Shown here one piece after another: positions 45,998 to 55,712 of a stretch of 64,000 bases of DNA (positions within the stretch are counted from its first letter, which is position 1; every line of letters starts with the position of its first letter). Origin of the DNA: Ustilaginoidea virens (taxonomy: Eukaryota > Ascomycota > Sordariomycetes > Hypocreales > Clavicipitaceae); the NCBI RefSeq assembly GCF_000687475.1, contig NC_057322.1:620001-684000 (forward strand). Direction: 5' to 3'. The translations under genes and the position numbers were made by a program. Below the pieces are notes generated by a model. The model searched no databases. It was not told where the DNA came from and worked only from the letters and a program-made list of their open reading frames with translations.

Positions 45998-46596
45998 ATG
46001 AAAATCACAGCCGTGGCCGCCGCGGCCGCCGCGTTGGCGCCCGCCCTCGTCCTCGCGTCGCCTCGCGCAGGCCTCGACGACGCCTTGTCCGCGCGAGACG
46101 CGCGCGCGCGCGAACACATGCTGTCGTCGCGCGATCCGAGGGTCGAGCACTCGTGCACGCCTCTGTCGCTGTCTCCTGCCGACCACGAAACCATCAATGC
46201 CAAATGCATCAACGCCAAGAACCAGTACCAGGCAACCAGTATCGATCTTTCCCACTGCCTCATGAATTCCGAGGGGACGTTCGTCAAAGCAAAGAAGTGC
46301 GTTTTTTCACCGTCTTTGGTCGCGCGAAAATTTCGCGTCATGTGGCGATGATCCGAGAGGAGAGAAAAAGCTAACAGCTCGGCAGCGGGAGATTCGATGC
46401 CTCCTGTACCATGTCATCGTGCACTCTCAAGGGGAATACATATTCTTGCACGTGCAAAACTACCTCTCTTGGGCCACGAACGGCTTCTATCGACTTGAGT
46501 TAGTATGATGATGACTGTGGTCGTTCTGTGGGCTTATTGACTGATGAAATAATAGCCAGAGTTCTATACAACTACTGGGGTGATTTGGCTTGCTAG
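45998..46596 (+). CDS. secreted cyanovirin-N homology (CVNH) protein, copy 2
   Basis: Three exons (45998-46296, 46386-46498, 46556-46596) of 299, 113 and 41 bases, exactly the exon lengths of copy 1, giving 150 residues. Signal peptide MKITAVAAAAAALAPALVLA, then an Arg/Asp-rich linker with LSARDA and LSSRD. Half one: SCTPLSLSP...NAKCINAKNQYQATSIDLSHC...NSEG. Half two: GRFDASCTMSSCTLKGN...CTCKTTS...ASIDL, ending VLYNYWGDLAC. The first intron has a GCTAAC lariat motif, the second TTGACTGAT. The two proteins differ at many positions in the domain while the frame and exon joints hold, which suggests both are under selection. Both lie in the duplicated block, so they arose by tandem duplication. 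Confidence 0.85.
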
Positions 46597-47105
46597 GGCT
46601 GAAGAGAGGCGGATTTGTTTCCATGTTTTCGGCCGAGGAAGGGCTTTCATCTGGCTAGCAACTAGCACGGTTTTCCCCTTCTGCATTAGGCGCAGAGCAC
46701 CTGGTACTACTTGGCTGGGGCCGATAGTTTAGGCAAACATCATCATCATCGTCGTCGTCGTCGTCGTCGTCGTCGAACTCGGCCGTGCATGCAGCGAAAC
46801 AGCTCCAAACCGTTTCCACGTGTCTCGCAAGCCGATGGATAGATCAGATCATCGGCATCAGGTCTAGCAGGTCTAGTAGCATCACGCTGGGACCAAGATC
46901 TGTCGCCGGCACTGTGTCTCATAAAACTGAGCGTCATGTACGCAAAGTGAAAACCCCACGCTAGAGCCAACCCGGTGTTTATATGCACAAGCCGTCACGC
47001 TTGTCGACATCAGTCCTCCCTCCCGGCAGCGACCCTGCCATTCTCCGTGACGCCGTCCAGTCGCCGCAAAGAAAAATAAATAGACAAAAATAAAAATAAA
47101 TGAGC
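46597..47105. other. 3' flank of CVNH gene 2 and spacer
   Basis: Matches the gene 1 flank up to about 46795, including the (ATC)(GTC)n tract at 46738-46775. The rest is unique. The end, rich in AAATAAA (47075-47100), is probably the 3' untranslated region of the DUF1996 gene, which reads toward it. Confidence 0.55.
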
Positions 47106-48338
47106 TCACGGGGTCACGGGATTGTTCCCCGGCAACTTGTCCAGCGGCCCCTGCAGTCCAATGTCCTCGGTCGGCGCAGCCCTCTCGAGCGGCTGCCGGC
47201 TAGCCCGACCAGGCCCGTTAGGACCGACGTTCAAGCTACACCCGGGGTCGTTGACGCCCCGTGCTCCGGTGCAGGTGGCAATGGCACGTTCCAGCGCATC
47301 CTGGTCGCTCCAGCCGTTGAGGAAGTCGCCGTGCAGCCCGTAGCCGGTGGCGTCGCCGTGGGCCCACACGAGGCGGTTGAAGTCCTTGATGGCGTTTGTG
47401 TTGTGGAAGAACTCAAAGAAGACGGAGAGGATGGCGACGGGGTGCGACTCGGGGCACACGCCCGTGTTGTAGTCGCCAATGGCCGGGAACGCCATCTGCA
47501 AAGCAAGCGTCAGTTACGGGCTTGGTTCTCGCGCTTGCCGCGCGCAAGTGGCCCGACCTACGTGGCTTTTGTGGTTGCTGCTGTCCAGGTTCTTGCCGTC
47601 CCAGCAGGAAGGGAAGAAGGTCTCGGTTCGCATCCGCTCGCACTGCTGCGTGGGAAGGTTCGGCGTCTCGCCCGAGTTGTTCTTCCCCAGGCAGACGTGG
47701 GAAATGGCCCGCTGCTCCGGGTTCGAGCGGTTATACGTTCTATTGCCCCCGGGGGCGGGGGTCACGGTCAGCCGTCGCGGCAGAGTCTGGCGCGCCTTTG
47801 GATTGCTACCGCCGTCTCACCTGAGAGAGGGATCTCCGACGATCATACGGAGGCCCTTTGGCGGCGCCTTGGCATGCGGCATGCCGCGGCAGTTCTTGCG
47901 ACCCGGCGCGTAGTCGCACGCTCGGTCAATGTAATACGCAGCCTGGGTTGTGCAAAGAAGCATCATCAGCACGCATCCTCCTCCAACGCCCCAAGGCGCC
48001 CGGCTGCGTCATTTGCTTACTATGCCCTGCATCTCCACCACCTCAAACTTGCCGTCCCGCCGCTGGTGGTACATGAGCGGCTGCCAGTAGTTGCTCTTGT
48101 CCAGCACCTTGTCGCAGGTCGTGGCCTTGGCGTTCCTGGCTTCCTCGTTGGTCAGGCTGAGGGCAAACCGCGTGCCGCCCACTACGGCGTGGACGTGAGA
48201 AGACAAGACGCCCGGAAAGACGATGGGGTCTCCGCGGAAGGTTGTCAGCGGCGCGCAGTTGACCGTGAAGAGCTGAGCAAGGGCCTCGGGGGAGACGAGC
48301 CCGAGGAGCGCAAGGATCTTGAGTTTTGGGGACGCCAT
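47106..48338 (-). CDS. secreted DUF1996 domain protein
   Basis: Four exons on the minus strand (48338-48021, 47942-47821, 47739-47562, 47495-47106) join in frame to 335 residues. MASPKLKILALLGLVSPEALA is a signal peptide. The DUF1996 marks follow in order: DPIVFPGVLSSHVHAVVGG, CDK..DKSNYWQPLMYH, AAYYIDRACDYAPG, CRGMPHAKAPPKGLRM, NPEQRAISHVCLG, FFPSCWDGKNLDS and GDYNTGVCPESHP, ending with LHGDFLNGWSD and AIATCTG. Introns have GT..AG ends. Many fungi have several such secreted proteins. The biochemical activity is not established, though the many His, Cys and Trp residues have led to enzyme proposals. The short hydrophilic C-terminal tail is low in conservation. Confidence 0.88.
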
Positions 48339-51300
48339 GACAAGCACACCCCGAGATTACCTTTGTTCCTGTCGACGCGGCAGCCACAATGTACTGCAGC
48401 GAAATAGTGAGAGGAAGAACACCCAATCACTTGGCGACGGACGCGGCCTGATTCAGCCTTTAAATGGCTGGCTATCAACCCAATGCGGGCTCTTGCCCGC
48501 TTGCACGGACTAGTTCGTCAAATATAACATTGTGGCGCCAGCCGATGCCAGATGTCCGTTCAGAAGGAGGCGGGTAAAATACCGTCAGGTGATGAGGTCA
48601 TCTTGCGTTCCTGCCGCCCTCGAAGCAGCTTAACCAGCGATCCCCGGCCCCCGGCTGACCCAACAAAACGAAAGAAGAATTCACCGAGACCAGCTACCTC
48701 CCCAGAAGTAACCACCGATCTGCTCAAGTTCCCGTTGAATCCGAACCACCAGGAATGTCGGGGGGAGCATTGCCAATTCAATCCCACGACCAGGCATTTG
48801 CCCGCGAAAAGACACGTATGTTCGATCCTTGGCGTTATTGAGGCGCGGGAGGACTCTGGCGGCATTTCCCACTCTCTCGCCCTTGAGATCGATCGCATTG
48901 GCCATCTGGACGCACCTGAAACGGCTAGCCTCGGTGCCGGTGCCGGCGATAAGCTGCGGCTCCATGGAAACTGGTCTGCTAGTCCCGGCTACATATAAGC
49001 CGTTGCAGGTTGGGTGGCGCTTCCATCTTTTGCAAGATCTACTGCTGCTCCCTTTTTCTCGTGTCGCGTGGATCCACGGTCGAGGGAGACACAGTAGCCA
49101 GTATGACAGTGTCATTGCCATTGATGCTCACGAGGAGATCCTGCAGGATTGGTTCCAGACGGCGATTTGGCGCTTTTGCTGCCGGCTAACACTTCCGTCA
49201 TCAGATCTCGCGAGATGCCGTGGGTGACGGAGGCCCCGCTATGCCTCGACCCGCCCAAACGTGTTTGAATAATGACGCTGACACATGGGTTATGCCGAAG
49301 TCCAGAAAGCTGCAATATTCGGATTGCGCTCTGTCCTCGCTGCCCTTGGTGGTAGTTGGCTCCATGTTGGATCTGATGTATTGATAACTCTCGCACCCTG
49401 CGAAAGCGCTGCGCTGCGCACCAGCGGGCGGTAACAGCGACAACAAGGACAGTGGTGAAAATCCTCTCTGCTTGGAGAGGGCGACTTGAGCGCTGAATTC
49501 GGGAGGTGATATTCTGCCCCCCAGCACGTTGGCGTTCCAGAGTCCAGATGGATTTATAGTCTGCCAGCGTGGCAGGCCCGCGTCGAACACCGTGAACGTG
49601 GCCGGCTGGGGCACATCCCATGGGCTGATATCGATGTCCGCATAGGCTTGCTAACTTGCTGTATTTTGAAACTGTTCCCACTCCGAGCTTTATCCTAGGT
49701 TTCCCGAGGCCATCTCAGGCTAAAGCCGGTATAACTGCGATGCGGCAGTATCGGGTGGCTCGGGAGGCATGTGTGCACATGGCCTGCTGTACGTTTCGAC
49801 GGAGCGTTAGCTCTTTCCAAGCACTCGGGCATCTCTGACGTACCAAAAATCTCTTCTTTCACTGAGTGCAGAATCTCGGCACAGAACAGCTTCTGCACAG
49901 CCCCTGTTTTCGCGGATCTCTGGGGCGGTTAATGCCCAGAGTTTGATAAAGCCGTTTAATTCCCTTTCCCACTTTGGCGCTATTATGCGGACTGTATCTA
50001 CCCACAGGTGCAAAGGTAATCCAGAGTTTATTGACGTCCATCAATTTACAAGGTCGGGGGCTTCTTCGATCGTCTGGAATGATGGGTTTCATCGTGAGCC
50101 AAGGAGAAGGATTTTAAGTTCATGCTGGAAACCTTGTAGTGCTCACACACGTGGTGCTCAGACACCGTAGCTCATGGTACTGAGTGACGGAGACAAAAGG
50201 ACAACTTGTCCGCGCCATGGCCATGGGATCAGCCGGCAACCGTTTCGCACCCAAGTGCTGTTAATTTCATTTCGCAGGCGGCAACCGCCCGCCTGTGTCG
50301 GTTACTCAGCGACTTTCATCCGCGCAGGGTTTCTGGCCGAATACCCACCACCGTCGGTCACGGGGGGCGGCAGTCATCGAATGGAGCCTTTGGGGAAAGG
50401 CGTTGGCCAAACCTGCCGAAAACTAGGCATTGCTCAGCATGTGCCAAGAAGAATGTAATCGTCGCCACACGACCTACAACACTATACGACGCTCTATCAC
50501 CAACACTCAGCGCCAATGTCACCATTGGGCACCGAATGTCTTGGTTGTCTTTGCGGGATCGGCCAAAAAGTGGCAACCGCAAGGGTGTCCTCTGTCCACT
50601 CAGAGCTTGGCCCGTCGTCCGTCGTAGAAAGATGGGTCAAGGTGCAAGACGGAAATGTCCGTGGGTAGGGAGCCCACTCTGTCCCAAGTTGGAACCGAGT
50701 GACTACGGTCGTACAGCCGTGGTCGGTGGATGTGGGCTTGCTAGGGCTGTTGACAACGGTTAAAAGCTTGCTGGACTCGCCAAGAGGGACGCGGATATGA
50801 CTCCACTTGGTGGGCAACGGTGTAGGAAGTTTGTTGTCGTCCCGCGCAGGCATCATGCTAGGCGGCAGCCAGGAAGGCGTCTGTCCGAAAGTTTGGAAGA
50901 ACGATTCTGTTTCTGCTCGGAAGGGATGCGGATAGAGCATTTTTTGCTGGAATCACCCTTGCAGTCCGACTCGTCAAGTAAGAAGGGTCCAGAGTCCATG
51001 CTGCCCGCTTCCAGCTCCGTTTTCCCTAACCATTTCCTTCCAACCCCAACTGCCTGGGTGGTTTGACGGGAATGACACTTGCATGAGGCACGAGCGATGG
51101 CACCCGAGAAACCGGTGCACGAGGACATGAAGCAGCTGTCGGGCGGTAAGCGGCCAGAGGGTTGTCTGCTTGACGATGCTTGCTTGAATAGACGGTAACG
51201 GTTGCCGTTGGTCCACGGAACCGTGGTGTGCGTACCAACCAAGGTGCCCAGCCCAACTCTGTCCTGCAGCGGCTTTCTCTGGCTTGCTCTGGCTTTGCAG

Positions 51301-51781
51301 ACTCGCCAAGGACTCCACCGGTACCGACATGAGTCCCAATGTGAGCAGTCGCCGGCAGATTTCAGGTCCAAAATGTCTCGTGTGGCGCCAGCATTGCGCA
51401 AGCTTTCAGGGCACGCACAATCTGCCAAGGCTGCATATGCATGCATGCTGGTGCTTTCCGCTTCCTTGCTAGAGCCTAGCGGGTCAAGGGCTACCACACC
51501 GGCAAGATGTTCACTGCACGTCTGTCCCGGCCGAAGGACTTACCGCTATTTTCGGTCGCATTTGATTCTACCAGGCCTTGGCATGCGGCCTTGCCAAGGC
51601 AGTGCTCGCCACTGCCAGCGTCCCAGAGGCTCACTCATGATCGGGCCACACAAGACGCCAGCGGGGTTTGAAAGGGGAACAGGCTCGCGTCGAATGTCTT
51701 GAGTCGTGTGGCTGTGGCCAAAGTATTGAAGACTCTGTGTAGAATAGGCAGGGGGGGGGTTAGATGGAGGAGAAAGAGGGG

Positions 51782-51880
51782 GAAAAGACGGAAAAGGCAG
51801 AAAAGGCAGAAAAGGCAGAAAAGGCAGAAAAGGCAGAAAAGGCAGAAAAGGCAGAAAAGACAGAAAAGACTGAAAAGACC
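51782..51880 (+). repeat. 9-bp minisatellite GAAAAGGCA, 11 units
   Basis: Eleven head-to-tail units, seven identical in the middle and variants at both ends. It would encode (EKA)n on plus and (LFC)n on minus, but neither frame looks like a gene. Confidence 0.9.
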
Positions 51881-53125
51881 CGACGAGTCACGACCAGACG
51901 TCTCCCAACACCTGGTGCAGCTGCCGCAGGAGTCAGGAGTCAGTGCCGCCGGCACTGCCAAGGGGCCAAGAAAATGGGGGCCGATGGGCCAAATCGACGG
52001 CGCAAATCGACCAGGAACCAGCTCGGATCCGGTGGGGCGCGTGGGGGCTGTGCTGGTCTCCGTATCTCGCCCAAAGAGGCTAGCCCCGTCAGGGGCATCG
52101 ACGACGTAATTGTGGGTCCGTCCCTTGGCCTGGCGCCTTCCTTTGCTTATTGCTACATAGGAGCGCAGCCATGTTGGGTTGCCGCCGCGCTGCTTCATGG
52201 CCTTGACATCCACGCAGAGAGCACATGGATTCTTCACTGCCCAGGCCCGAGCACAGAGGCTTCTTGCACCTGCGGCATTTTGTTTTGCTTCCGCAGCCCG
52301 CTCATGAGTCCAGATTTCGAGCCCCGGATGACGGATGACGGATGACCCACGACGGACCGTGGGCAAATTACCCCCTTCGAGACGCGCACTGCGCAGTGAC
52401 CTCTTGGTTCGCCCGCCAAGCTCTCCAATGGCCAGGCGTGCAAGGTTTGGTTTGTTGGTCAAATGTTCCAATGTCCACTACAAAACTACAAAACGGCCTA
52501 GGCAAGGATCTCTCGACAGGGAAAGATAACGGATCCCACCGAGGCAGTGAGCGCAGCAACAAGTTGCAACAGATAGATCGCCGTGGCGAAAACCGGTTTT
52601 TGCTTCCCGCTCTGCGTCTGGACCCCTGGACTCTGCATGTCGAAAGACGGCCAATGCTTCGGAACGGCCGTCATCTCTCGGCCCCCGTTGCTGAAGTTGC
52701 CCGTGTCAGTGTTGCAGCCTAACCGCCATCTCCAGCAACTTCGACGACAAGGGGAAGGGAGAGGGCGGTGATCCTTATATGCCTGTCAAGACCGTGTCAA
52801 TTTGTTTCCCCGTTACGAGCGACCAGCTCCACTCGAGTGAAACACTTTTCCCAACGAGGCACCAAATGCTATCTATCCGACAGGCCAGCCCTCGTTGTCT
52901 TGTAACTTGTGCCGGTTGTGTTGGTTTGCCGTTGACTTGTTCCAAGCCCCCGGTGACGAGCCTAAAGCAGCCTTCCCTCTCCCCCCCCCCTCCCCTCTCT
53001 TGGCATTCCAAGTATACAACAAAGCGGTCGTACTCGGAAGAAACTCGACAGAAGGATGGAAGATTGGAGAAGATACAAAACTCAACCTGACTGCCTGCCC
53101 GTCCGTTGTGGGGCCAAACCCGCAG

Positions 53126-53190
53126 GTACCTTTTCTTTCCCCTTTACTTTCCTCGAGGGCGTGAACGACTTAAACACAATACATTTGCAG
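53126..53190 (+). other. possible 5' leader intron of the TDT transporter gene
   Basis: GTACCTTTT donor, a CTTAAAC lariat-like motif and a TTTGCAG acceptor 55 bp before the ATG fit a fungal intron. It is called only from motifs. Confidence 0.35.
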
Positions 53191-53245
53191 TGCCTTCTTT
53201 TTTCTTTTCTTGTCTCTTTTTTCTTCTATCCATCCCCCTCCCAAG

Positions 53246-54598
53246 ATGATTGACCGATCGAGACCGCGGAGCTGGGACGACTCGCGCTTACCAACCAGGC
53301 GAAACTCCATGTCGACCATATACGACGTCCCGAGACCAAACGTAAAGCCGGACCCAAGGCCCTCGCCGGACAGCCAGCACCCCATGGTGAGCAGCCCCTT
53401 TGCGCCGTCCCTCGAGGCGCAGGACGAGAAGCAGCAGCACAAACACGGCCGCCACCACAATGGCCACCTGGACGCCTACGACACCGACCGGCCGCGGCTC
53501 GGGTTCAAGCAGCGCCTTCACCACTTCACCTGGGCGTGGTACACGCTGCCCATGAGCACGGGTGGCCTGGCTCTCCTCATGTTTGCGCAGCCACACCAGT
53601 TCCCCGGGCTCAAGTCGGCGGGCCTGGCCGTCTACATTGCCAACATTGTCGTCTTTGCCACCATCACGTCCCTCATGGCGGCCCGCTTCGTCCTGCACCC
53701 GGGCGACATGCTCAGGTCCGTCACCCACCCCCGCGAGGGCTTCTTCCTGCCGACCTTCTTCCTGGCCGTGGCGACGCTCATCAGCGGGACGGACCGGTAC
53801 GCCGTGCCCAAGGACGACGTGGCGCTCGTGTGGGCCGTCTCGGGCGCCTTCTGGGTCTACGTCGGGCTGACGCTGGCGCTGGCCGTCGGGCAGTACAGCT
53901 ACGTCTTCGCCGCCCACAGCTTCGGCCTGCAGACCATGATGCCGACGTGGATCCTGCCCATCTTCCCCATCATGCTGTCGGGCACCATTGCGTCCGTCAT
54001 TGCCGAGACCCAGCCGCAGGCCGCCGCCATCCCCATCATCGTGGCCGGCCTGACCAGCCAGGGCCTGGGCTTCGCCGTCGCCGTCCTCATGTACGCCCAC
54101 ATGGTGGGCCGCCTCATGCAGTCCGGCCTGCCGGACCGGGAGCACCGCCCCGGCCTGTTCATGTGCGTGGGGCCCCCGGCCTTTACGGCCCTGGCCCTCA
54201 TCGGCATGGCCAACGGCCTGCCCAACACGGTGGACCTGGACATGGACGGCAACGACCTGGACTCGGGCATCATCCGCACCATGGCCACCATCACCGCCAT
54301 CTTTCTGTGGTCCGTCAGCTTCTGGTGGTTCGGCATCGCGGCCATTGCCGTCCTCCAGTCGCCCCCCAAGCACTTCCACCTCGGCTGGTGGGCCATGGTC
54401 TTCCCCAACACGGGCTTCATCCTGGCCACAATCTCCATCGGTCGACAGCTGAGAAACGACGCCGTCTTGTGGATGGGGTCTGGCCTGAGCATCTGTCTGC
54501 TCGGCATGTACCTGTTTGTTCTGGGCAACCACATCAAGGCCGTCGTCAAGCAAGACATAATGTATCCTGGGCGAGACGAAGACGTCGAGGATCATTAA
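53246..54598 (+). CDS. TDT-family transporter (Mae1 malate permease / sulfite exporter type)
   Basis: A single exon of 450 residues; the first ATG (MIDRSRPRSW) follows the CT-rich leader. A hydrophilic, His- and Pro-rich N-terminus of ~87 residues precedes the transporter core. The core opens FTWAWYTLPMSTGGLALL, the family's first helix, and continues with ~10 hydrophobic helices (AARFVLHPGDMLRSVTHP, SGTDRYAVP, GPPAFTALALIG, FWWFGIAA, WWAMVFPNTGF). These are hallmarks of tellurite-resistance/dicarboxylate transporters. Members import C4-dicarboxylates (Mae1) or export sulfite (Ssu1). The FPNTGF and P-rich loops do not decide between them, though overall it looks closer to Mae1. Plasma membrane location is expected. 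The downstream 3' flank has several T runs. Confidence 0.88.
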   Translation: MIDRSRPRSWDDSRLPTRRNSMSTIYDVPRPNVKPDPRPSPDSQHPMVSSPFAPSLEAQDEKQQHKHGRHHNGHLDAYDTDRPRLGFKQRLHHFTWAWYTLPMSTGGLALLMFAQPHQFPGLKSAGLAVYIANIVVFATITSLMAARFVLHPGDMLRSVTHPREGFFLPTFFLAVATLISGTDRYAVPKDDVALVWAVSGAFWVYVGLTLALAVGQYSYVFAAHSFGLQTMMPTWILPIFPIMLSGTIASVIAETQPQAAAIPIIVAGLTSQGLGFAVAVLMYAHMVGRLMQSGLPDREHRPGLFMCVGPPAFTALALIGMANGLPNTVDLDMDGNDLDSGIIRTMATITAIFLWSVSFWWFGIAAIAVLQSPPKHFHLGWWAMVFPNTGFILATISIGRQLRNDAVLWMGSGLSICLLGMYLFVLGNHIKAVVKQDIMYPGRDEDVEDH

Positions 54599-55420
54599 GA
54601 TCTGCCGTTGCGTGTGGCCCTGTCCTTTGGCAAGAAAACGCCTTTCTTTTTTTTTTTTTTTTCCCCTGCTCCAGCTTCCTTCTTTTTAATTTTTTTTCTT
54701 TTTTTTCTTTGTTCCGGCTATTTCTTTACGGGCACCTGGTTTGCGGCTGTATTGGCGCGGCACATTTTGGCACAGTACACGAGGACGTACGTGCACATGC
54801 ACTTTGCTTTGCAGAAGCGGTTTTCTTTGAAATTTGCTCTTCATCAACAGGGATGAACTAGCAGGGTCAAGCTTGTCATATTTCTTGTTTGTAAGGGGGG
54901 GACCATGCAAGACTCGCCTGAGTACTATTACAGCCGGGGCTCGAGAGACTTGGGGCATGCAAAATACATCAGATTTGAAAAAGAAAGATAAAGAAGAAGA
55001 AAAACACATGAACATGCATACATGCCTGGCGCAGGCATGCCAAGAAAAGCCGATGCGTCAAGCATGCTTCCCAAAGCAGTGTGAGCACATCACGTCAATG
55101 GCCAGAGGCGTGGTGCCTGGCGCCAGTATGCTCCGCAGCGCCGGTTCTTTCCCCGTACGCCACATGTAGCCTCGCAGGAGACAATTGATCAATGCTACAC
55201 ACAGCCCCTGCGGCACCAGATGAAGGATAGCTGCCTTTCTACTGTGCGTCGTCGAATCGGCAGTTGCCGGCGGCCAGCCTCGAGTGGCACGAGGTCGTGA
55301 ACGCCAGCGCACCAAGCCAAGGGCTGTCACGTGCAGCTGCCGCCGCCACCAGGCACCAAGCCCCACGCCCCAAGCCCCCAAACCAGCCACGAGTTCCTGC
55401 TGCAAGGTGTACCCCGCCAT
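54599..55420. other. intergenic region between the TDT gene and the permease
   Basis: Holds poly-T runs (54647-54662, 54685-54710) in the TDT 3' flank, then GC-balanced DNA. CACGTG at 55328-55333 could be an E-box. No gene seen. Confidence 0.5.
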
Positions 55421-55424
55421 CGAC

Positions 55425-55445
55425 GATTAGATTAGATAAGATAGC
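55425..55445 (+). promoter_or_regulatory. cluster of GATA motifs before the permease
   Basis: GATTAGATTAGATAAGATAG contains GATAAG at 55435 and GATAG at 55440, about 270 bp before the start codon. Such HGATAR sites bind nitrogen regulators of the AreA/Nit2 type, a fitting control for an amino-acid permease. Binding is inferred. Confidence 0.5.
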
Positions 55446-55580
55446 CGGCCCCTCCGCCGACCCCCGCCACGCGCAGCCCACACTTCACCTTCCCAATCCG
55501 TCTGGTCCGTCGCTTCTTCCCTAACAAAACCTCCCCCCCCCCTCTCCTCGGTCGATTTCTTCGCGATCCCCAAATCCGCC

Positions 55581-55648
55581 ATGAGCCACCAGCACCCGCC
55601 GTCACGACCTCGCAACCCGCCATGCGCGCCCCCTTCACCGCGTAGACG

Positions 55649-55685
<37 letters not shown>

Positions 55686-55712
55686 CCCCCGCCCCCATCC
55701 GACCGCCCATGA
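55581..55712 (+). promoter_or_regulatory. upstream ORF with polyglutamine, stop overlapping the permease ATG
   Basis: An ATG at 55581 opens a 43-codon frame (MSHQHPPSRPRN..., then 12 Gln codons, then PPPPSDRP). Its TGA is at 55710-55712, overlapping the permease start in the sequence ATGA. If the transcript starts before 55581, ribosomes would have to re-initiate or scan past to make the permease, so it may be a translational control element. It could also be an untranscribed coincidence. Confidence 0.5.
55650..55685 (+). repeat. (CAA)12 microsatellite
   Basis: Twelve perfect CAA units in the permease leader, in frame with the upstream ORF, so length changes would keep its stop in register. 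Confidence 0.9.

Larger units (their letters stand above)
48339..53245. other. 4.9-kb stretch without a recognised gene
   Basis: Base composition is balanced and RIP is not obvious. Many 60-280-codon open frames occur on both strands, but none shows a domain, signal peptide or coherent splice structure. TTTAAA at 48458-48463 may serve the DUF1996 gene. A TATA-like CATATAAG at 48989 (plus) has no convincing gene after it. The last 500 bases are pyrimidine-rich (52975-53015) and likely the promoter of the TDT gene. Fast-evolving genes or a long non-coding transcript cannot be excluded. Confidence 0.5.

Noticed and set aside
1..46600. Starship-type giant mobile element
   Set aside because: An NLR, a kinase-like gene and repeats are present, but no DUF3435 tyrosine-recombinase captain or matching boundary was seen.
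47100..48407. 435-codon plus-strand frame over the DUF1996 gene
   Set aside because: It runs across all four exons and three introns of a well-supported gene on the other strand.
51635..52471. 278-codon minus-strand frame with (LFC)n
   Set aside because: The long frame is due to the 9-bp minisatellite; no start context or domain.
53288..54595. 435-codon open frame antisense to the TDT transporter
   Set aside because: It mirrors GC-rich third codon positions; the product is His/Gly/Asp-rich and featureless, while the plus strand has clear helices.
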